A stretch of 64,000 bases of DNA from assembly GCA_007570785.1 (NCBI GenBank), contig ML664157.1:6400993-6464992 (forward strand), written 5' to 3'. Under the pieces are notes generated by a model. It made no database searches, was not told where the DNA came from, and saw only the letters and a list, made by a program, of their open reading frames with translations. This DNA comes from Antilocapra americana. Its lineage: Eukaryota; Chordata; Mammalia; Artiodactyla; Antilocapridae. Positions 47,368-58,775 of the stretch are shown piece by piece (position 1 is the first letter of the stretch; each line of letters starts with the position of its first letter). Both the position numbers and the translations under genes were made by a program.

Positions 47368-47655
47368 ATCCTCCACTAGCTTTGTTCGTAGTAATGCTTC
47401 TTAAGGCCCAATTAACTTCACACTCCATGATGTCTGGCTCTGGGTGAGTGACCACTCCATTGTGATTATCCAGGTCTTTAAAACCTATTTGCATTGTTCT
47501 TCTGTGTTTTATTGCCATCTGTTCTTAATCTCTTGTGCTTCTGTTAGGTCCTTGCTGTTTTTGTCCTTTACTGTGCTCATCTTTGTATAAAATATTCCCT
47601 TGAATCTCTAATTTTCTTGGAGAGATCTCTCATCTTTCCCATTATATTGTTTTTA

Positions 47656-48429
47656 TTACCTTAAAATTCAGCTGACTTTGGTATGATACAAAGTCAAAGT
47701 TAAAAACATATTTTCTTCTGAGTGATGCATTTAAAGATTACCCCGAAAGATATTTTAGTAGAAACACAATTAAATCTCATAAGGAATTAATACAAATGTA
47801 TCTATTTTGACATTATAATTTAGTAAAGCCATAAACTAACACGTCTTTAAATTATTATTTAAATTACTTAATTATCTTTTCCCTTAGGATCTATTTAAAT
47901 GTATCCTTCTCACTGCAACAGATGAAGCCACATAATTCCTATTCCCAAAAATGTCTTTTCACTGCACAACAGAGGTGAAGTGCCAAAAAGACTCCTCCTC
48001 CCCACACACACACAAAATAGTGAAATACTGTAACAACTTTTTTAATGTAGTTATACATCTAATGGCAAAGTGATAGATAAGTGATGGTGATCAAGATGAC
48101 ATATGTAGAAAAAGTTAAAAACTGAGAAATAACAATTAACTAGCTTTATTACTCAACTCTTGAAAGAACGTTGAAGTTTTTAATAGCAAAGAGAAATCTA
48201 CTTGAAAAAAACCTTGTTTTTTTTTAGCATTGACTTTGACTGTGAAAATTTTCAATTACTTTAATATCTTCAAGGAACACTGTTCAAAACATTAAATTAT
48301 CAAATATATCATTAAATAAGAGAGTTTTAGAGAAAAATATTCTACCCATCTAAACACTGTATATATTCAATTTCAATTTGCATAGTGAAATACTTTGAAA
48401 TTCTAACCTTCAATGTGATGTATTAGAAA
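47656..48429. other. unassigned AT-rich sequence
   Basis: Nothing recognised. A short CA tract is at 48001-48016. Confidence 0.3.
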
Positions 48430-48745
48430 GTTGGCTTATGGAAAGTAATTAGGTCATGAGGGTAGAACTTTCATGAATGAAATAGCATCCTTATAAATGA
48501 GACCTCAGAAAGTTCTTACCTCTTTTTCACTGTGTGAGAATATAGTGAGGAGTCAGCCGTCTACAACCTTCTTAAAGAGAACTCCCACCAAAATTTGACG
48601 ATGGTGGCACCTTGATTTCAGACTTCCAGCCCCAGAACTTTAAGAAATAATGGTGCCAGCCTGGATGAATCACAAGTTGGGTGTTAAAAGCCATCCAGTC
48701 TACGGTTCTTTGTTATAGAACCCAAATTAACTAAGACATTATGAT
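48430..48745 (+). mobile_element. MaLR (MLT1/MST-type) LTR relic
   Basis: Ordered words of a MaLR LTR: TAATTAGGTCATGAGGGTAG, CATCCTTATAAATGAGACCT, GGTGGCACCTTGATTTCAGA, CTTCCAGCCCCAGAAC, CCAGTCTACGGTTCTTTGTT and TTAACTAAGACATTA. A stretch of about 35 bases around 48652-48690 does not fit the family. Confidence 0.7.
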
Positions 48746-49185
48746 GTGTTATTTCTAGTTCATAAAAAGAAAAACTATTGTTTATTGAAATCACCTATCC
48801 TGCTAAATTCTCTTATTCTGTCTTATAGTTTACCAGGCATTTTTCTCAGAGATTCTAGCTATGTAATCATACTTCCTGCAAATAATTTTAATTATATTAT
48901 ATTTTCTCCTTTCCACTTTTATACTACTCTTCTCTTTTCTAATTAAATTGAACACTCTACCAGAACAACGTTAAATTTCTTGGTGATATTGATGTAAGAA
49001 CCTTAAGTTTTTAACAATTAAGCATGACTCAATATTTCTTATATATACATTCTTGCTATTTTAAGAGAATATTAATTTTTATTAATTAAAAGTTTATACC
49101 AATAAGAAGGTTGAATTTTATCAAATTCTTTTTCAGTTGCAAACTTTGATGGAAGATAGTGAAGAAAATCAGTCAATTTCTAAAT
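48746..49185. other. AT-rich sequence, possible antisense L1 scrap
   Basis: Mostly unassigned. GTTGAATTTTATCAAATTCT near 49110 resembles antisense L1 ORF2 text, directly before the sense L1. Too short to be certain. Confidence 0.3.
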
Positions 49186-49743
49186 ATGCTCCCCCAGTAG
49201 CAAAGCCAACTGCCATGTTCTGCCCACCGTCTGCCACAACAGTGTGGTACAGCTCTAGGACCTTGTTTTGGATTTCTGATTGCTCCAGTGTTGTGCTGAG
49301 ACTTCTCCACTGAACTCTTGGACTCCTACAATGAGATCAAGCCTTAAGCCTTTGGAGTAGGAGCACTGACACCAAGACCCTGGACTACCAGAGAACTAAC
49401 CCTAAGGAGTATCAGATAGTGAGAACTCACATGAAAGAAACCACTTGAATACAAGACCCAGCACCACCAAACCACTAGTAGCATCCTATGCAGGATGCCT
49501 CATCTATACAACAAACAAAACAAAAATACAAACCCAATTATCAGCAGACAGGATTACCACCTCACTCAGCCTTGCTCATCAGAGGAAAAACAAACAAACA
49601 AACACTCAGCACAAATCTCACTCTATAGGAAGCTTACACAAACCATTGGACCAACCTTAGGAGGGAAGAAACCAAAATGAAGAAAGAATTCAACCTTGAA
49701 GCCTGGTAAAAGGAGACCTCAAACACAGTAAGTTTAAAAAAAA

Positions 49744-50633
49744 ATGAAAAGGCAGAGAAATACTACACAAATGAAGGAACAAACTAGAAACACAGAAGTC
49801 CAAATAAATGAAGAGGAAATAGGCACACTACCTGAAAAAAGAATTCGGAGTAATGATGGTAAAGATGATCAAAAACCTTGAACACAGAATGGAGAAAATG
49901 CAAGAATCAATTAACAATGACCTAGAAGAATTAAAGAATAAATATATAGAGACAAACAACACAATTACTGAAATTAAAAATACTCTAGAAGGAATCAACA
50001 GCAGAATATCTGAAGCAGAACAAACCAGTGAGCTGGAAGATAAAATGGTGGAAATAACTTCTAAGGAGCAGAATAAAGTAAAAAGTATGAAAAGAACTGA
50101 GGATAGTCTCACAGACCTCTGGAACAATACCAAATGCACCAACATTTGAACTATAGGGGTCCCAGAAGAATAAGAGAAAAAGAAAGGATGTGAGAAAATT
50201 TTTGAAGAGATAATGGTTGAAAATTTCCCCAGCATGGAAAAGGAAATAGTCAATTAAGTCCAAGAGGTACAAAGAGTCCCATACAGGATAAACCCAAGGA
50301 GAAACACACCAAGACACATATTAGTCATATAACAAAGACTAAACACAAAGAAAGAAGATTAAAAGCAGCAAGGGAGGAGCAACAAGTAACATACAAGGGA
50401 AACCCCATATACTTAACCAGTGATCTCTCAGCAGAAACTCTGCAGGCCAGAGGGAATGGCAGGACATATTTAAAGTACTGAAAGAGAAAAATCTACAACC
50501 AAGATTCCCGTACCTGGCAGGGATCTCATTCAAAATTGATGGAAAAATAAAAAGCTTTTCAGATAAGCAAAAGTTAAGAGAATTCATTACCACCAAAGCA
50601 GCTTTGCAACAAATGTTAAAGGGACTTATATAG
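49744..50633 (+). pseudogene. L1 ORF1 (RNA-binding chaperone), broken
   Basis: ORF1p is the trimeric RNA-binding protein that packages L1 RNA. Starting at ATG 49744 the frame reads MKRQRNTTQMKEQ and stops at about 49888. A frame change near 49850 leads to the coiled-coil part LEHRMEKMQESINNDLEELK and TEIKNTLEGINSRISEAEQ (49850-50149). After a stop at 50147-50149, the central domain text (EKIFEEIMVENFPSMEKEIV) and the C-terminal domain (SFKIDGKIKSFSDKQKLREF, TTKAALQQMLKGLI) can be read in shifted frames, ending at TAG 50631-50633. About 297 codons in all, near the usual artiodactyl length. At least two frame disruptions make it non-functional. Confidence 0.85.
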
Positions 50634-51588
50634 TCAAGAAATACAAGAGAAGAAAAAAGATCTACAAAATCAACCCCAATTAAGAAAATGGCAATAGGAA
50701 CATATATATCAATAGTTACTTTAAATGTAACTGGATTAAATGCTCCAACCAAAAGACAGACTTTGATGAATGGATACAAAAACAAGACATATATATATGC
50801 TATCTACAAGAAACCCACTTCAGGCCTAAAGATGCAAATAGACTGAAAATGAGAAGATGGAAAAATGTATTCCATGAATATGGGAATCAAAAGGAAGCTG
50901 AAGTGGCAATCCTCATATCAGACAAATTATAACTGAAAGAAGATTATAAGAGATAAGAAAAGACACTACATAATGATCAAGGGATCAATCCAAGAGGAAG
51001 ACTAATGATTGTAAATATCTTTGCACCCAACACAGGAGCACCTCAATACATAAGACAAATACTAACAGACATAAAAGGAAAAATTGACAGTAACACACTA
51101 ATAGTAGGAGATCCCAGTCACACCAATGGATAGATCCTCAAAACAGAAAATTAAAAAGGAAACACAAGTTTTAAATGATACATTAGATGAGATGTATCTC
51201 ACTGATATCTTCAGGACATTCCACCCAAATGCAGAAGAATGCATCTTCTTCTCAAGTGCACGTGGAAGATTCTCCATGATAAACCACATCTTGCATCACA
51301 AATCAAACCTCAGTTAATTTAAGAAAGTTGAAATCATATCAAGGATCTTCTTCAACCACAACGCTGAGACTAGTTATCAATTACAAGAAAAAAAAAACTG
51401 TAAGAAACACAAGAGATTAAGCAACAGGTTTCTAAATAACCAATAGGTTGCTGAAGAAATAAAAAGGAACTCAGAAAATTCCTAGAAACAAATGACAATG
51501 AAAATACAGCAACTCAAAACCTAAGGGATGCAGCAAAAGCAGTTCTTAGATTGTATTATAGCAATACAATCCTATCTCAAGAATCAAG

Positions 51589-51857
51589 CTGCTGCTGCTA
51601 AGTCGCTTTAGTCATGTCTGACTCTGTGAGACCCCATAGAGCCCACCAGGCTCCCCCATCCTGGGATTCTCCAGGCAAGAACACTGGAGTGGGTTGCCAT
51701 TTCCTTCTTCAACGCATGAAAGTGAAAAGTGAAAGTGAAGTCGCTCAATCGTGTCCAATTCCTAGCGACCCCATGGACTGCAGCTTTCCTGGCTCCTCCA
51801 TCCATGGGATTTTCCAGGCAAGAGTACTGGAGTGGGGTGCCATTGCCTTCTCTGCAA
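51589..51857 (-). mobile_element. BovA2 SINE inside L1 ORF2
   Basis: A GCT run at the left edge (the AGC tail in antisense), then two BovA units joined by the AAAGTGAAAAGTGAAAGTGA linker. The L1 reads AAGAATCAAG at the left edge and AAAAAACAAG at the right edge, probably diverged copies of the target duplication. Confidence 0.92.
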
Positions 51858-52612
51858 AAAACAAGAAAACTATCAAATAGACAATCTAACTTTACACCTA
51901 AGACAACTGGATAAAGAAGAAGAACAACAACAAAATTAGTAGAAGGAGAGAAATCATAAAGATCCAAGCAGAAACAAATGAAGAAGAAACGAAAGAAACA
52001 ATAATAAATACTAATAAAAGTAAAAGCTAGTTCTTTGAGAAGATAAACAAAATCAATAAATCTTTAGCCAGACTTATCAAGAAAAAAAAAGAGAAGAATC
52101 AAATCAATAAAATTAGAAATGAAAAAGGTTACAGCAGACAAGGCAGAAATACAAAGGATTATAAGAGATTATTATAAACAACTATATGGCAATAAAATGG
52201 ATGACCTGGAAGAAATGGACAGATTCTTAGAAAAGTTCAATCTTCCAAGACTGAACCAGAAGAAATAGAAATTATGAACAACCCAATTACAAGCACTGAA
52301 GTTGAGGCTGTGATCAAAAATCTCCCAAAAACCAAAATCCCAGGACCAGATGGCTTCACAGGAGAATTCTATCAAACATTTAGAGAAGAGCTAATGCCTA
52401 TCCTTCTAAAACTCTTTCAATAAATTGCAGAGGAAGGAACACTTCTGGACTCATTCTATGAGGCCATCATCACCCTGATACAAAAGCCAGACAAAGACAA
52501 CACAAAAAAAGAAAACTGCAGGCCAATATCACTGATGAAAATAGATGCAAACATCCTTAACAAAATTTTAGCAAACAGAATTAAGCAACACATACAAAAG
52601 CTCATACAACAT

Positions 52613-52970
52613 GATCAGTTCAGTTCAGTCACTCAGTCATGTCCAACTCTTTGTGACCCTAAGGATGCAACATGCCAGACTTCCCTGTCCATCACCAACT
52701 CCAGGAACTTTCTCAAACTCATGTCCATTGAGTCGGTGATGCCATCCAAACATCTCATCCTCTGTCATCTTCTTCTCTTCCCACCTTCAATCTTTCCCAG
52801 CATCAGGGTCTTTTCAAATGAGTCAGTTCTTTGCATCAGGTGGCCAAAGCATTGGAGTTTCAGCTTCAACATCAGTCCTTCTATGAATATTCAGTACTGA
52901 TATCCTTTAGGATGGACTGGTTGGATCTCCTCGATCTCCTTGCAGTCCAAGGGACTCCATGAAGTCCAAG
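52613..52970 (-). mobile_element. BovB 3' end inside L1 ORF2
   Basis: BovB terminus GATCAGTTCAGTTCAGTCAC at the left, 5'-truncated at about 52970 with a partly duplicated CTCCTCGATCTCC and GTCCAAGGGAC near the junction. The L1 flanks (ACATGATCA at the left, ACCATAATCA at the right) look like diverged target duplications. This is an LINE inserted in a LINE. Confidence 0.88.
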
Positions 52971-54597
52971 GGACACCATAATCAAGTTGAGTTTATTTCA
53001 GGAATGCAAAGATTCTTCAATATATGCAAATCAATCAATGTGATACACCATATTAACAAACTGAAAGATAAAAACCATATAATAATCTCAACAGATGCAC
53101 AAGAAGCCTTTGACAAGATTCAACACCCATTTATGATTAAAACTCTTCAAAAAATAGGCATAGAAGGAACCTACCTCAACATAGTAAAGGCCATATATGA
53201 TAAGCCTACAGCAAACATTATTCTCAATGGTGAAAAACTGAAAGCATCCCCCCTAAGATCAGGAACAAAACAAGGAGGTCCACGTTCACCACTATATTCA
53301 GCACAGTTTTGGAAGTCCTAGCTGCAGCAATCAGAGAAGAAGAAGAAATAAAAGGAATCCAGATCAGAAAAGAAGAAGTAAAGCTCTCATTGTTTGCAAA
53401 TGACATGATGTTGTACATAGAAAGCCCTAAAGATAATATCAGAAAGTAGCTAGAGTTAATTAGTGAATTTAGCAAAGTTGCAGGATACAAAATCAATACA
53501 CAGAAATCATTTGCATTTCTGTGTGCATACTCACAATGAAAAATCAGAAATAGAAATTAAGGAATCAATCCCATTCACCATTGCAACAAAAAGAAGTAAA
53601 TATCTAGGAATAAACTTACCTAAGGAGACAAAAGAACTATACACAGATAATTATAAGGCATTAATGAAAGAAATGAAAGATGACATAAACAGATGGAGAG
53701 ATATTTCATGTTCCTGGGTAGGAAGAATCAATATTTTGAAAATGACTGTACTACCAAATGCAGTCTAAAGATTCAGTGCGATCCCTGTCAAATTACCAAT
53801 GGCATTTTTCACAGAACTAGAACAAAAAATTTCACCATTAATATGTAAACACAAAAGACCTCAAATAGTCAAAGCAGTCTTGAGAAAGAAGAATGAAGCT
53901 GGAGGAATCAACCTTCCTGACTTCAAATTATACTACAAAACTACAGTCATCAAGACAGTATGATACTGGCACAAAAGCAGAAATATAGACCAATGGAACA
54001 ATATAGAAAGCCCAGAAATAAACCCATACACCTATGGGTACCTTATTTTTTAGAAAGGAGGCAAGAACATACAATGGGGCAAAGACACCCTCCTCAATAA
54101 ATGGTGCTGGGAAAACTGGACAGCTACATGTGAAAGAATGACATTAGAACACTTCCCAACACCATACACAAAGAAAAACCCAAAATGGATTACAGACCTA
54201 AACATAAGACGAGAAACTATAAAACTCTTAGAGGAAAACATAGGCAGAATACTCAATGACATAAATCAAACCAAGATCCTTTATGACCCTCCTCCTAGAG
54301 TAATGGAAATACAAACAAAAGTAAACAAATGTGACCTGATTAAATTTAAAAGCTTTTGCACAACAAAGGAAACTATAAGCAAGGTGAAAAGACAACCTTC
54401 AGAATAGGGGAAAATAATAGCAAATGAAACAACAAAGGATTAATTTCCAAAATATACAAACAACGCATACAACTCAATGCCAGAAAAACAAACAACTCAA
54501 TCAAAAAGTGGGAAAAGGACCTAAACAGACATTTCTCCAAAGCATACATACAGATGGCTAACAAATGAAAAGCTCTCAATATCACTCATTATTCAGT

Positions 54598-55145
54598 CAT
54601 CTTGGGATTATTTTAAGTAGATCCACCTAAGGAGAGTTGTAGTTTAGGTGAGGAATATCAGCTGGAAAAGGACACAGGGTATCCATGCAGAAAAACACAA
54701 AATCTATGCATGGAGATAAATCTGACAAAGTAAAGACCGTGCCCAGGTCTCAAGAGTTTTGGAACAAAGTACTCCACAGAGAATTCTTCCAAAAACCCAC
54801 CAAAGTGCCCAACAAGTTAAAAAGTTGACTTTAACTATCTGTAATATTAAAAAATCATGACAATTTCTGAGATACGTAGAAAAAGCCAAATATGAGCTTT
54901 TCTACTTGCCTTACTTCTTCTCTCACACTTAATTCTTCTCTCAGCGGTAACCCCCTACTCAGCTGTGATGGTGTTGGATTAGGAGATATCAAGTGGAACA
55001 AGAGGTCATGAAAAAGAGAGAAAAAGAAGTAAGCATTCCTTAGTCTCCTGAAAGTAGTCAGCCCAAAGAAAACTCCAGCTGGAAGGAAAAGAAAAGAATT
55101 TAATTCAACTTCAAAACTTTTGATCATTACACAGGACTGGATGTT
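54598..55145. other. unassigned sequence between two L1 pieces
   Basis: About 550 bases that do not match L1, although L1 ORF2 text ends at its left and an L1 3' UTR end begins at its right in the same orientation. It may be the original flank, or a replacement produced by deletion and repair. Confidence 0.4.
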
Positions 55146-55149
55146 TTAA

Positions 55150-55255
55150 AGGGGAGCATATGTAAACCCATGGCAATATCATGTCATTGTATGGCAAAAC
55201 TAATAAAATAAATAAATAAATAAATAAAATTAAAAAAATAAAAATAAAGGCTATG
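55150..55255 (+). mobile_element. L1 3' UTR end with A-rich tail
   Basis: GGGGAGCATATGTAAACCCA and ATTGTATGGCAAAACTAATA are the sense form of the 3' UTR seen antisense at 9240, 55980 and 62960. It is followed by an AAAT-type microsatellite (about 55198-55250) derived from the poly-A. Either the end of the L1 at 49190 after a deletion, or a separate, very short insertion. Confidence 0.75.
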
Positions 55256-55936
55256 ACTTAAAGGACAGAAAGTAATGGCAATTAGTTCTATTTCATCCAT
55301 AGGCAGAGAAATGACAATGCTCACTAAACAGGTTTAAAATGATGAGGATTTTGAGAGTCAAAAATACATTTGCTTTCATAATTACATACCAAGAGTTCTT
55401 ATTTAATGTACAGCTAGATATTATTTTTGTGAGATTTTTGGATCCATAAACTACCAGCTTCAAGGAAACATTTAGAATCTTATTTCTTAGCTATTTGTAA
55501 CAATTTTGATAGATAACTAAACCCCTTTAGTGACTGGTCATAGAAAATGACTGGTTAATTTTCTTCTCTTCTTAGAAACCAATTTTAGTATAAATCACTT
55601 TTTAAGAAGGCTCAGCATATGAGATCTATTTATATTTGGGGGTCCTCAGTCTTCTTAATTTTTATTGTAATACTTTAATTTTGCTATTCATTTTCCAAAG
55701 ACCACCAGAATAGCATGGTGGTCAAGCAAAATTAAGTTAATTATACCTTCTGTAGTAAAGCAGAATTTACCTTGACTGAGTCTTAGAACTGTCAGAGGGG
55801 AACATCAAGAAGAGGATATGGTTTTAAGTTCTCATCAAGATCATTGTAATCTGCACCTTAAAAAGTAAGAAAACAGCTAGAGTTAGGCAAAGTTTATGAC
55901 ATAATGACCTTGTGTTTGTGGTCACAGCAAACTGAT
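55256..55936. other. unassigned sequence
   Basis: No recognised repeat or gene. It ends in the target site used by the next L1. Confidence 0.3.
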
Positions 55937-55949
55937 GGAAAGAGAGTTT

Positions 55950-57006
55950 GTTTTTGTTTTTTTAATTTTCTTTACTTTATTGTGTTGGATTTGCCATACA
56001 TTGACACGAATCCGCCAAGGGTATACATATGCTCCCCCTCCAGAACCCCCCTCCCCCCTCCCTCCTGATTCCTTTCCCCTTGGAACATCTCGGTGCACCA
56101 GCCTCTAGCATCAACCCTGGGCTGGCGATTGATTTCACATATGATAATTAACATGTTTCAATGCCATTCTCCCAAATCATCCCACCCTTGCCCTCTTCCA
56201 TAGAGTCCATGAGTCTGTTCTATACATCTGCGTTCCTTTTGCTGTCTCGCATGCAGGGTTCTCGTTACCATATTTCTAAATTGCATATATATGCATTAGT
56301 ATACTGTATTGTTGTTTTTCCTTCTGGCTTACTTCACTCTGGATAATAGGCTCCAGTTCTGTCCACCTCAGTAGAACTGATTCAAATGAATTTTTTTTTA
56401 ATGCTGAGTAATATTCCATTGTGTATATGTACCATAGCTTTCTTATCCATTTGTCAGTTGATGGGCATCGAGGTTGCTTCCATGTCCTGGCTATTGTAAA
56501 CAATGTGGCGATGAACACTGGGGTACACGTGTCTCTTTCAATTCTGGTTTCCTCGCTGTATATGCCCAGCAGTGGGATTGCTGGGTCATATGGCAATTCT
56601 ATTTGCAGTTTTTTAAGGAATCTCCACACTGTTCTCCATAGTGGCTGTAGTAGTTTGCATTCCCACCAACAGTGTAAGAGGGTTCCCTTTTCTCCACAAC
56701 CTCTCCAGCATTTATTGCTTGCAGACTTTTGGATGGCAGCCATTCTGACTGGTGTAAAGTGGTACTTCATTGTGGTTTTGATTTGCATTTCTCTGATAAT
56801 GAGTGATGTTGAGCATCTTTTCATGTGTTTGTTAGCCATTTTTATGTCTTCTTTGGAGAAATGCCTGTTAAGTTCTTTGGTCCACTTTTTGATTGGGTCG
56901 TTTATTTTTCTATCATGGAGCTGCAGGAGTTGCTTGTATATTTTTGAGATTAATTGTTTGTCCATTGCTTCACTGGCTATTATTTTCTCCCATTCTGAAG
57001 GCTGTC
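55950..57006 (-). mobile_element. L1 (L1-BT type) 3' end, 5'-truncated, with target-site duplication
   Basis: Poly-A in antisense (GTTTTTGTTTTTTTAATTTT), 3' UTR and ORF2 C-terminus, truncated after CATTCTGAAGGCTGTC. The exact 13-bp duplication GGAAAGAGAGTTT is at 55937-55949 and 57007-57019. This is a textbook target-primed reverse transcription insertion, about 1.06 kb. Confidence 0.97.
56276..57004 (-). pseudogene. L1 ORF2 protein, C-terminal fragment (open)
   Basis: The open frame reads through from the truncation point, with an internal Met at 56965. It contains [58 protein letters not shown] and [17 protein letters not shown]. There are no endonuclease or RT domains. The frame is uninterrupted to the natural stop at 56276, so like 9546-10283 this is a young copy, but it has no promoter and no start codon of its own. 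Confidence 0.88.
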
Positions 57007-57019
57007 GGAAAGAGAGTTT

Positions 57020-58162
57020 TTAAGCATCTTGATGAGCAAGCTCTGAGTCTAGTTAGTAAACTAATTTAGTTGTTTCACACTCTTGTTTATCAAGAATAAA
57101 TTTTTCCTGAAGCAATAGCTAAGTATTTTTTGCTTCTTCTTAGTATTGTTTAAATATGACTTGGCAAGTATGCTCAATAACAGACATTTTTAAGTTGAGT
57201 ACAGAAAAATAAGTTTAGTCCCAGTGTTTAATGAAGAGAAAAGGACTTGTGTTGGTTCTAGTTCTCAAATCCAGTCCCATATATTTGAGTCATAAAAGGG
57301 GAATTTTCAGAGTTACAAGATGGAGCTGTACACCCTTAAAGATTATGCCTCATTGAAAGAACACATAGAAACCTAAGGTAGCTTGGGATTTGTCTAATTG
57401 ATTGCAGATTCCTGGGTATCTTAAATGTCTTCAGAAATAGTTTATCACAGCCAAAGACAATACACTAGGGCTAGGAAATAAAATTTTTCTTTGACTGAGA
57501 ATTTATGCTTCCAAAAAAAAAAAAAAAGAATTTAATTTTTAGTTGCCTCCATTGCTTCCATGAAGGGCATTTATTAAGAGCAAACTGATGAAAATGAAAA
57601 AATAGAATTAAGAGAATAAAATAGTTCCTCAAACACATAATGAAATCAGCTGATTAAATTATGAAATCTAAATCACAAGTCAGTGTTTCTGGAAAACAGT
57701 AAATAAAAATCACAAACTTTTTTATTAAGATGGAAACAGAAACCTACCACCACTGAGTCTATCATGTAAACTACCACCTTTGATATTTTGGTCATACTGT
57801 GCCTATGGTACACGTCCCTATTTCTGATCCAAGTAGCTGTGGTCAGGGGAGCTCACCTACAGGGCCAAAACTGGAACCATAACATCCAATGAAGGATCAT
57901 TTGGCATCATATGCTAAAAATGTTTCAGGTAAACTGAGGTTTCAGGACCCAATCTGTTAAGAATACAAGTTTTCAAAAGAATTTATGTATCTATTTGTAT
58001 TGCAAATATGCCATTCTGGAAATTTGCCATGAGGTGTACAATAAAACACTGTCCACAAAGTCTGAATGAAGAGAAACATAATTTATGTGAGACCCAGATA
58101 CTAAACATCTACTCAAAACTCTGGAAATTAAGAATGCTGAATTATCCTACATTCAAAAAACC
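57020..58162. other. unassigned sequence
   Basis: No gene seen. An A15 run at 57513-57527 could be a remnant tail but no element body is recognisable next to it. Confidence 0.3.
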
Positions 58163-58368
58163 AGGCTTCCCTGATGGCTCAGATGGTAAGGAATCCACCT
58201 GCAATGCAGGAGACCTGGGTTTGATTCCCTGGTTTGGGAAGATCCCCTGGAGGAGGGCATGGCAACCCATTCCAGTATTCTTGCCTGGAAAATCTCCTTA
58301 GACAAAGGGACCTGGTGGGCTACAGTCCATGAGGCTGCAAAGAGTCGGACACAACTAAGCGCACAGCA
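58163..58368 (+). mobile_element. Bov-tA SINE, well preserved
   Basis: GGCTTCCCTGATGGCTCAGA head, GAAGATCCCCTGGAGGAGGG core, AAAGAGTCGGACACAACTAA tail. Close to consensus. Confidence 0.95.
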
Positions 58369-58589
58369 CCATAAAACATAACTATTTATTCAAGCAACAT
58401 GAATCAACATGAACTTACCATTCATTGCTAGTATCCCTTAAAGCAATTTAGAGGTATAATTTCAAGAACAATTTAATATTTACCTCAAGTCATATTTTTC
58501 TTCTTAATTATGTCACCCTGAATCATAAGTCATATTACAAAGATATACCTGATAATTTGTCCATTCGTCCATCACAGGATTTCATAACA

Positions 58590-58775
58590 ATAGTAATGCT
58601 GACATTTGGGGTTGGGTAATTGTATGTTGTAAAGGGTTGCCCTGTGCGTTTTAGGATGTTTAGCAACCAGTAGATGTCTGTGGCAACTGACTCCCCTGTG
58701 ACACACACACACCAGTTGTGACAGCCAAAGATTTCTGGAGAGATTACCAGATGTATTGAGGTGGGGAGTGGTTGG
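58590..58775 (-). repeat. MER20-like hAT-Charlie DNA transposon relic
   Basis: CTGACATTTGGGGTTGGGTA, GGTTGCCCTGTGCGTTTTAG, GATGTTTAGCAACCAGTAGA, CAGTTGTGACAGCCAAAGAT and TTTCTGGAGAGATTACCAGA follow the antisense MER20 order. Non-coding miniature element. Confidence 0.65.

Larger units (their letters stand above)
45600..47640 (-). pseudogene. BovB reverse transcriptase, broken
   Basis: RT and C-terminal part of the BovB polyprotein. The catalytic box is intact (YADDTTLMTE, near 46310-46340) and is followed by GLKLNIQKNKIMASG. Upstream, FIPIPKKDSDKECSNCTQL (about 46790-46850) is the finger region of RTE-type RT. The endonuclease is missing through 5' truncation. SINE insertions at 46985-47290 break the frame between fingers and N-terminus, and there are frameshifts near 46165 and 45900. 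It cannot be expressed as an enzyme. Confidence 0.82.
45573..47655 (-). mobile_element. BovB LINE, 5'-truncated, interrupted by SINEs
   Basis: BovB 3' terminus at 45573 (GTTGTTGTTCAGTCATTAAG), running in antisense to about 46965, then again from about 47368 (CTCCACTAGCTTTGTTCGTA) to 47655 (CATTATATTG). The gap holds a CHR-type SINE, a Bov-tA fragment and an extra BovB/SINE-tail piece. The copy retains the RT part that is deleted in 26055-29272. Confidence 0.9.
49190..54597 (+). mobile_element. L1 LINE, long sense copy, broken
   Basis: The longest element in the window (about 4.8 kb of L1 after removing two inserts). Order: 5' UTR (49190-49740; TTGGACTCCTACAATGAGAT, CCACTTGAATACAAGACCCA), ORF1 (49744-50633), a short spacer, and ORF2 (50688-54597). 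A BovA2 (51589-51857) and a BovB end (52613-52970) are inserted in ORF2. The element ends near 54597 inside the ORF2 C-terminus, with no 3' UTR attached. Divergence is greater than for the three antisense 3' ends. Confidence 0.88.
50688..54597 (+). pseudogene. L1 ORF2 (endonuclease-reverse transcriptase), broken
   Basis: ORF2p nicks DNA and reverse transcribes L1 RNA. ATG 50688 gives MAIGTYISIVTLNVTGLN, the APE endonuclease start, with a frame change near 50757. CYLQETHFRPKDANRLK follows at about 50799 (the conserved QETH). The RT region includes [12 protein letters not shown] (from about 52343), [16 protein letters not shown], then after the BovB insert [20 protein letters not shown] and FANDMM (53393-53410). 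There the catalytic box should be FADD, so the first aspartate is Asn (AAT at 53399-53401). The C-terminal WCWENWT (near 54102) is present. The frame ends at 54597, before the cysteine motif. Stops, frameshifts and two insertions confirm a dead copy. Confidence 0.87.

Noticed and set aside
49853..50149. 98-codon coiled-coil ORF as an independent gene
   Set aside because: It is the coiled-coil section of a frame-broken L1 ORF1, with the rest of ORF1 readable on both sides.
58163..58240. tRNA-like sequence at SINE heads (also 11074, 32940, 61170)
   Set aside because: These are tRNA-derived SINE promoters without a cloverleaf I could support, so they are not tRNA genes.
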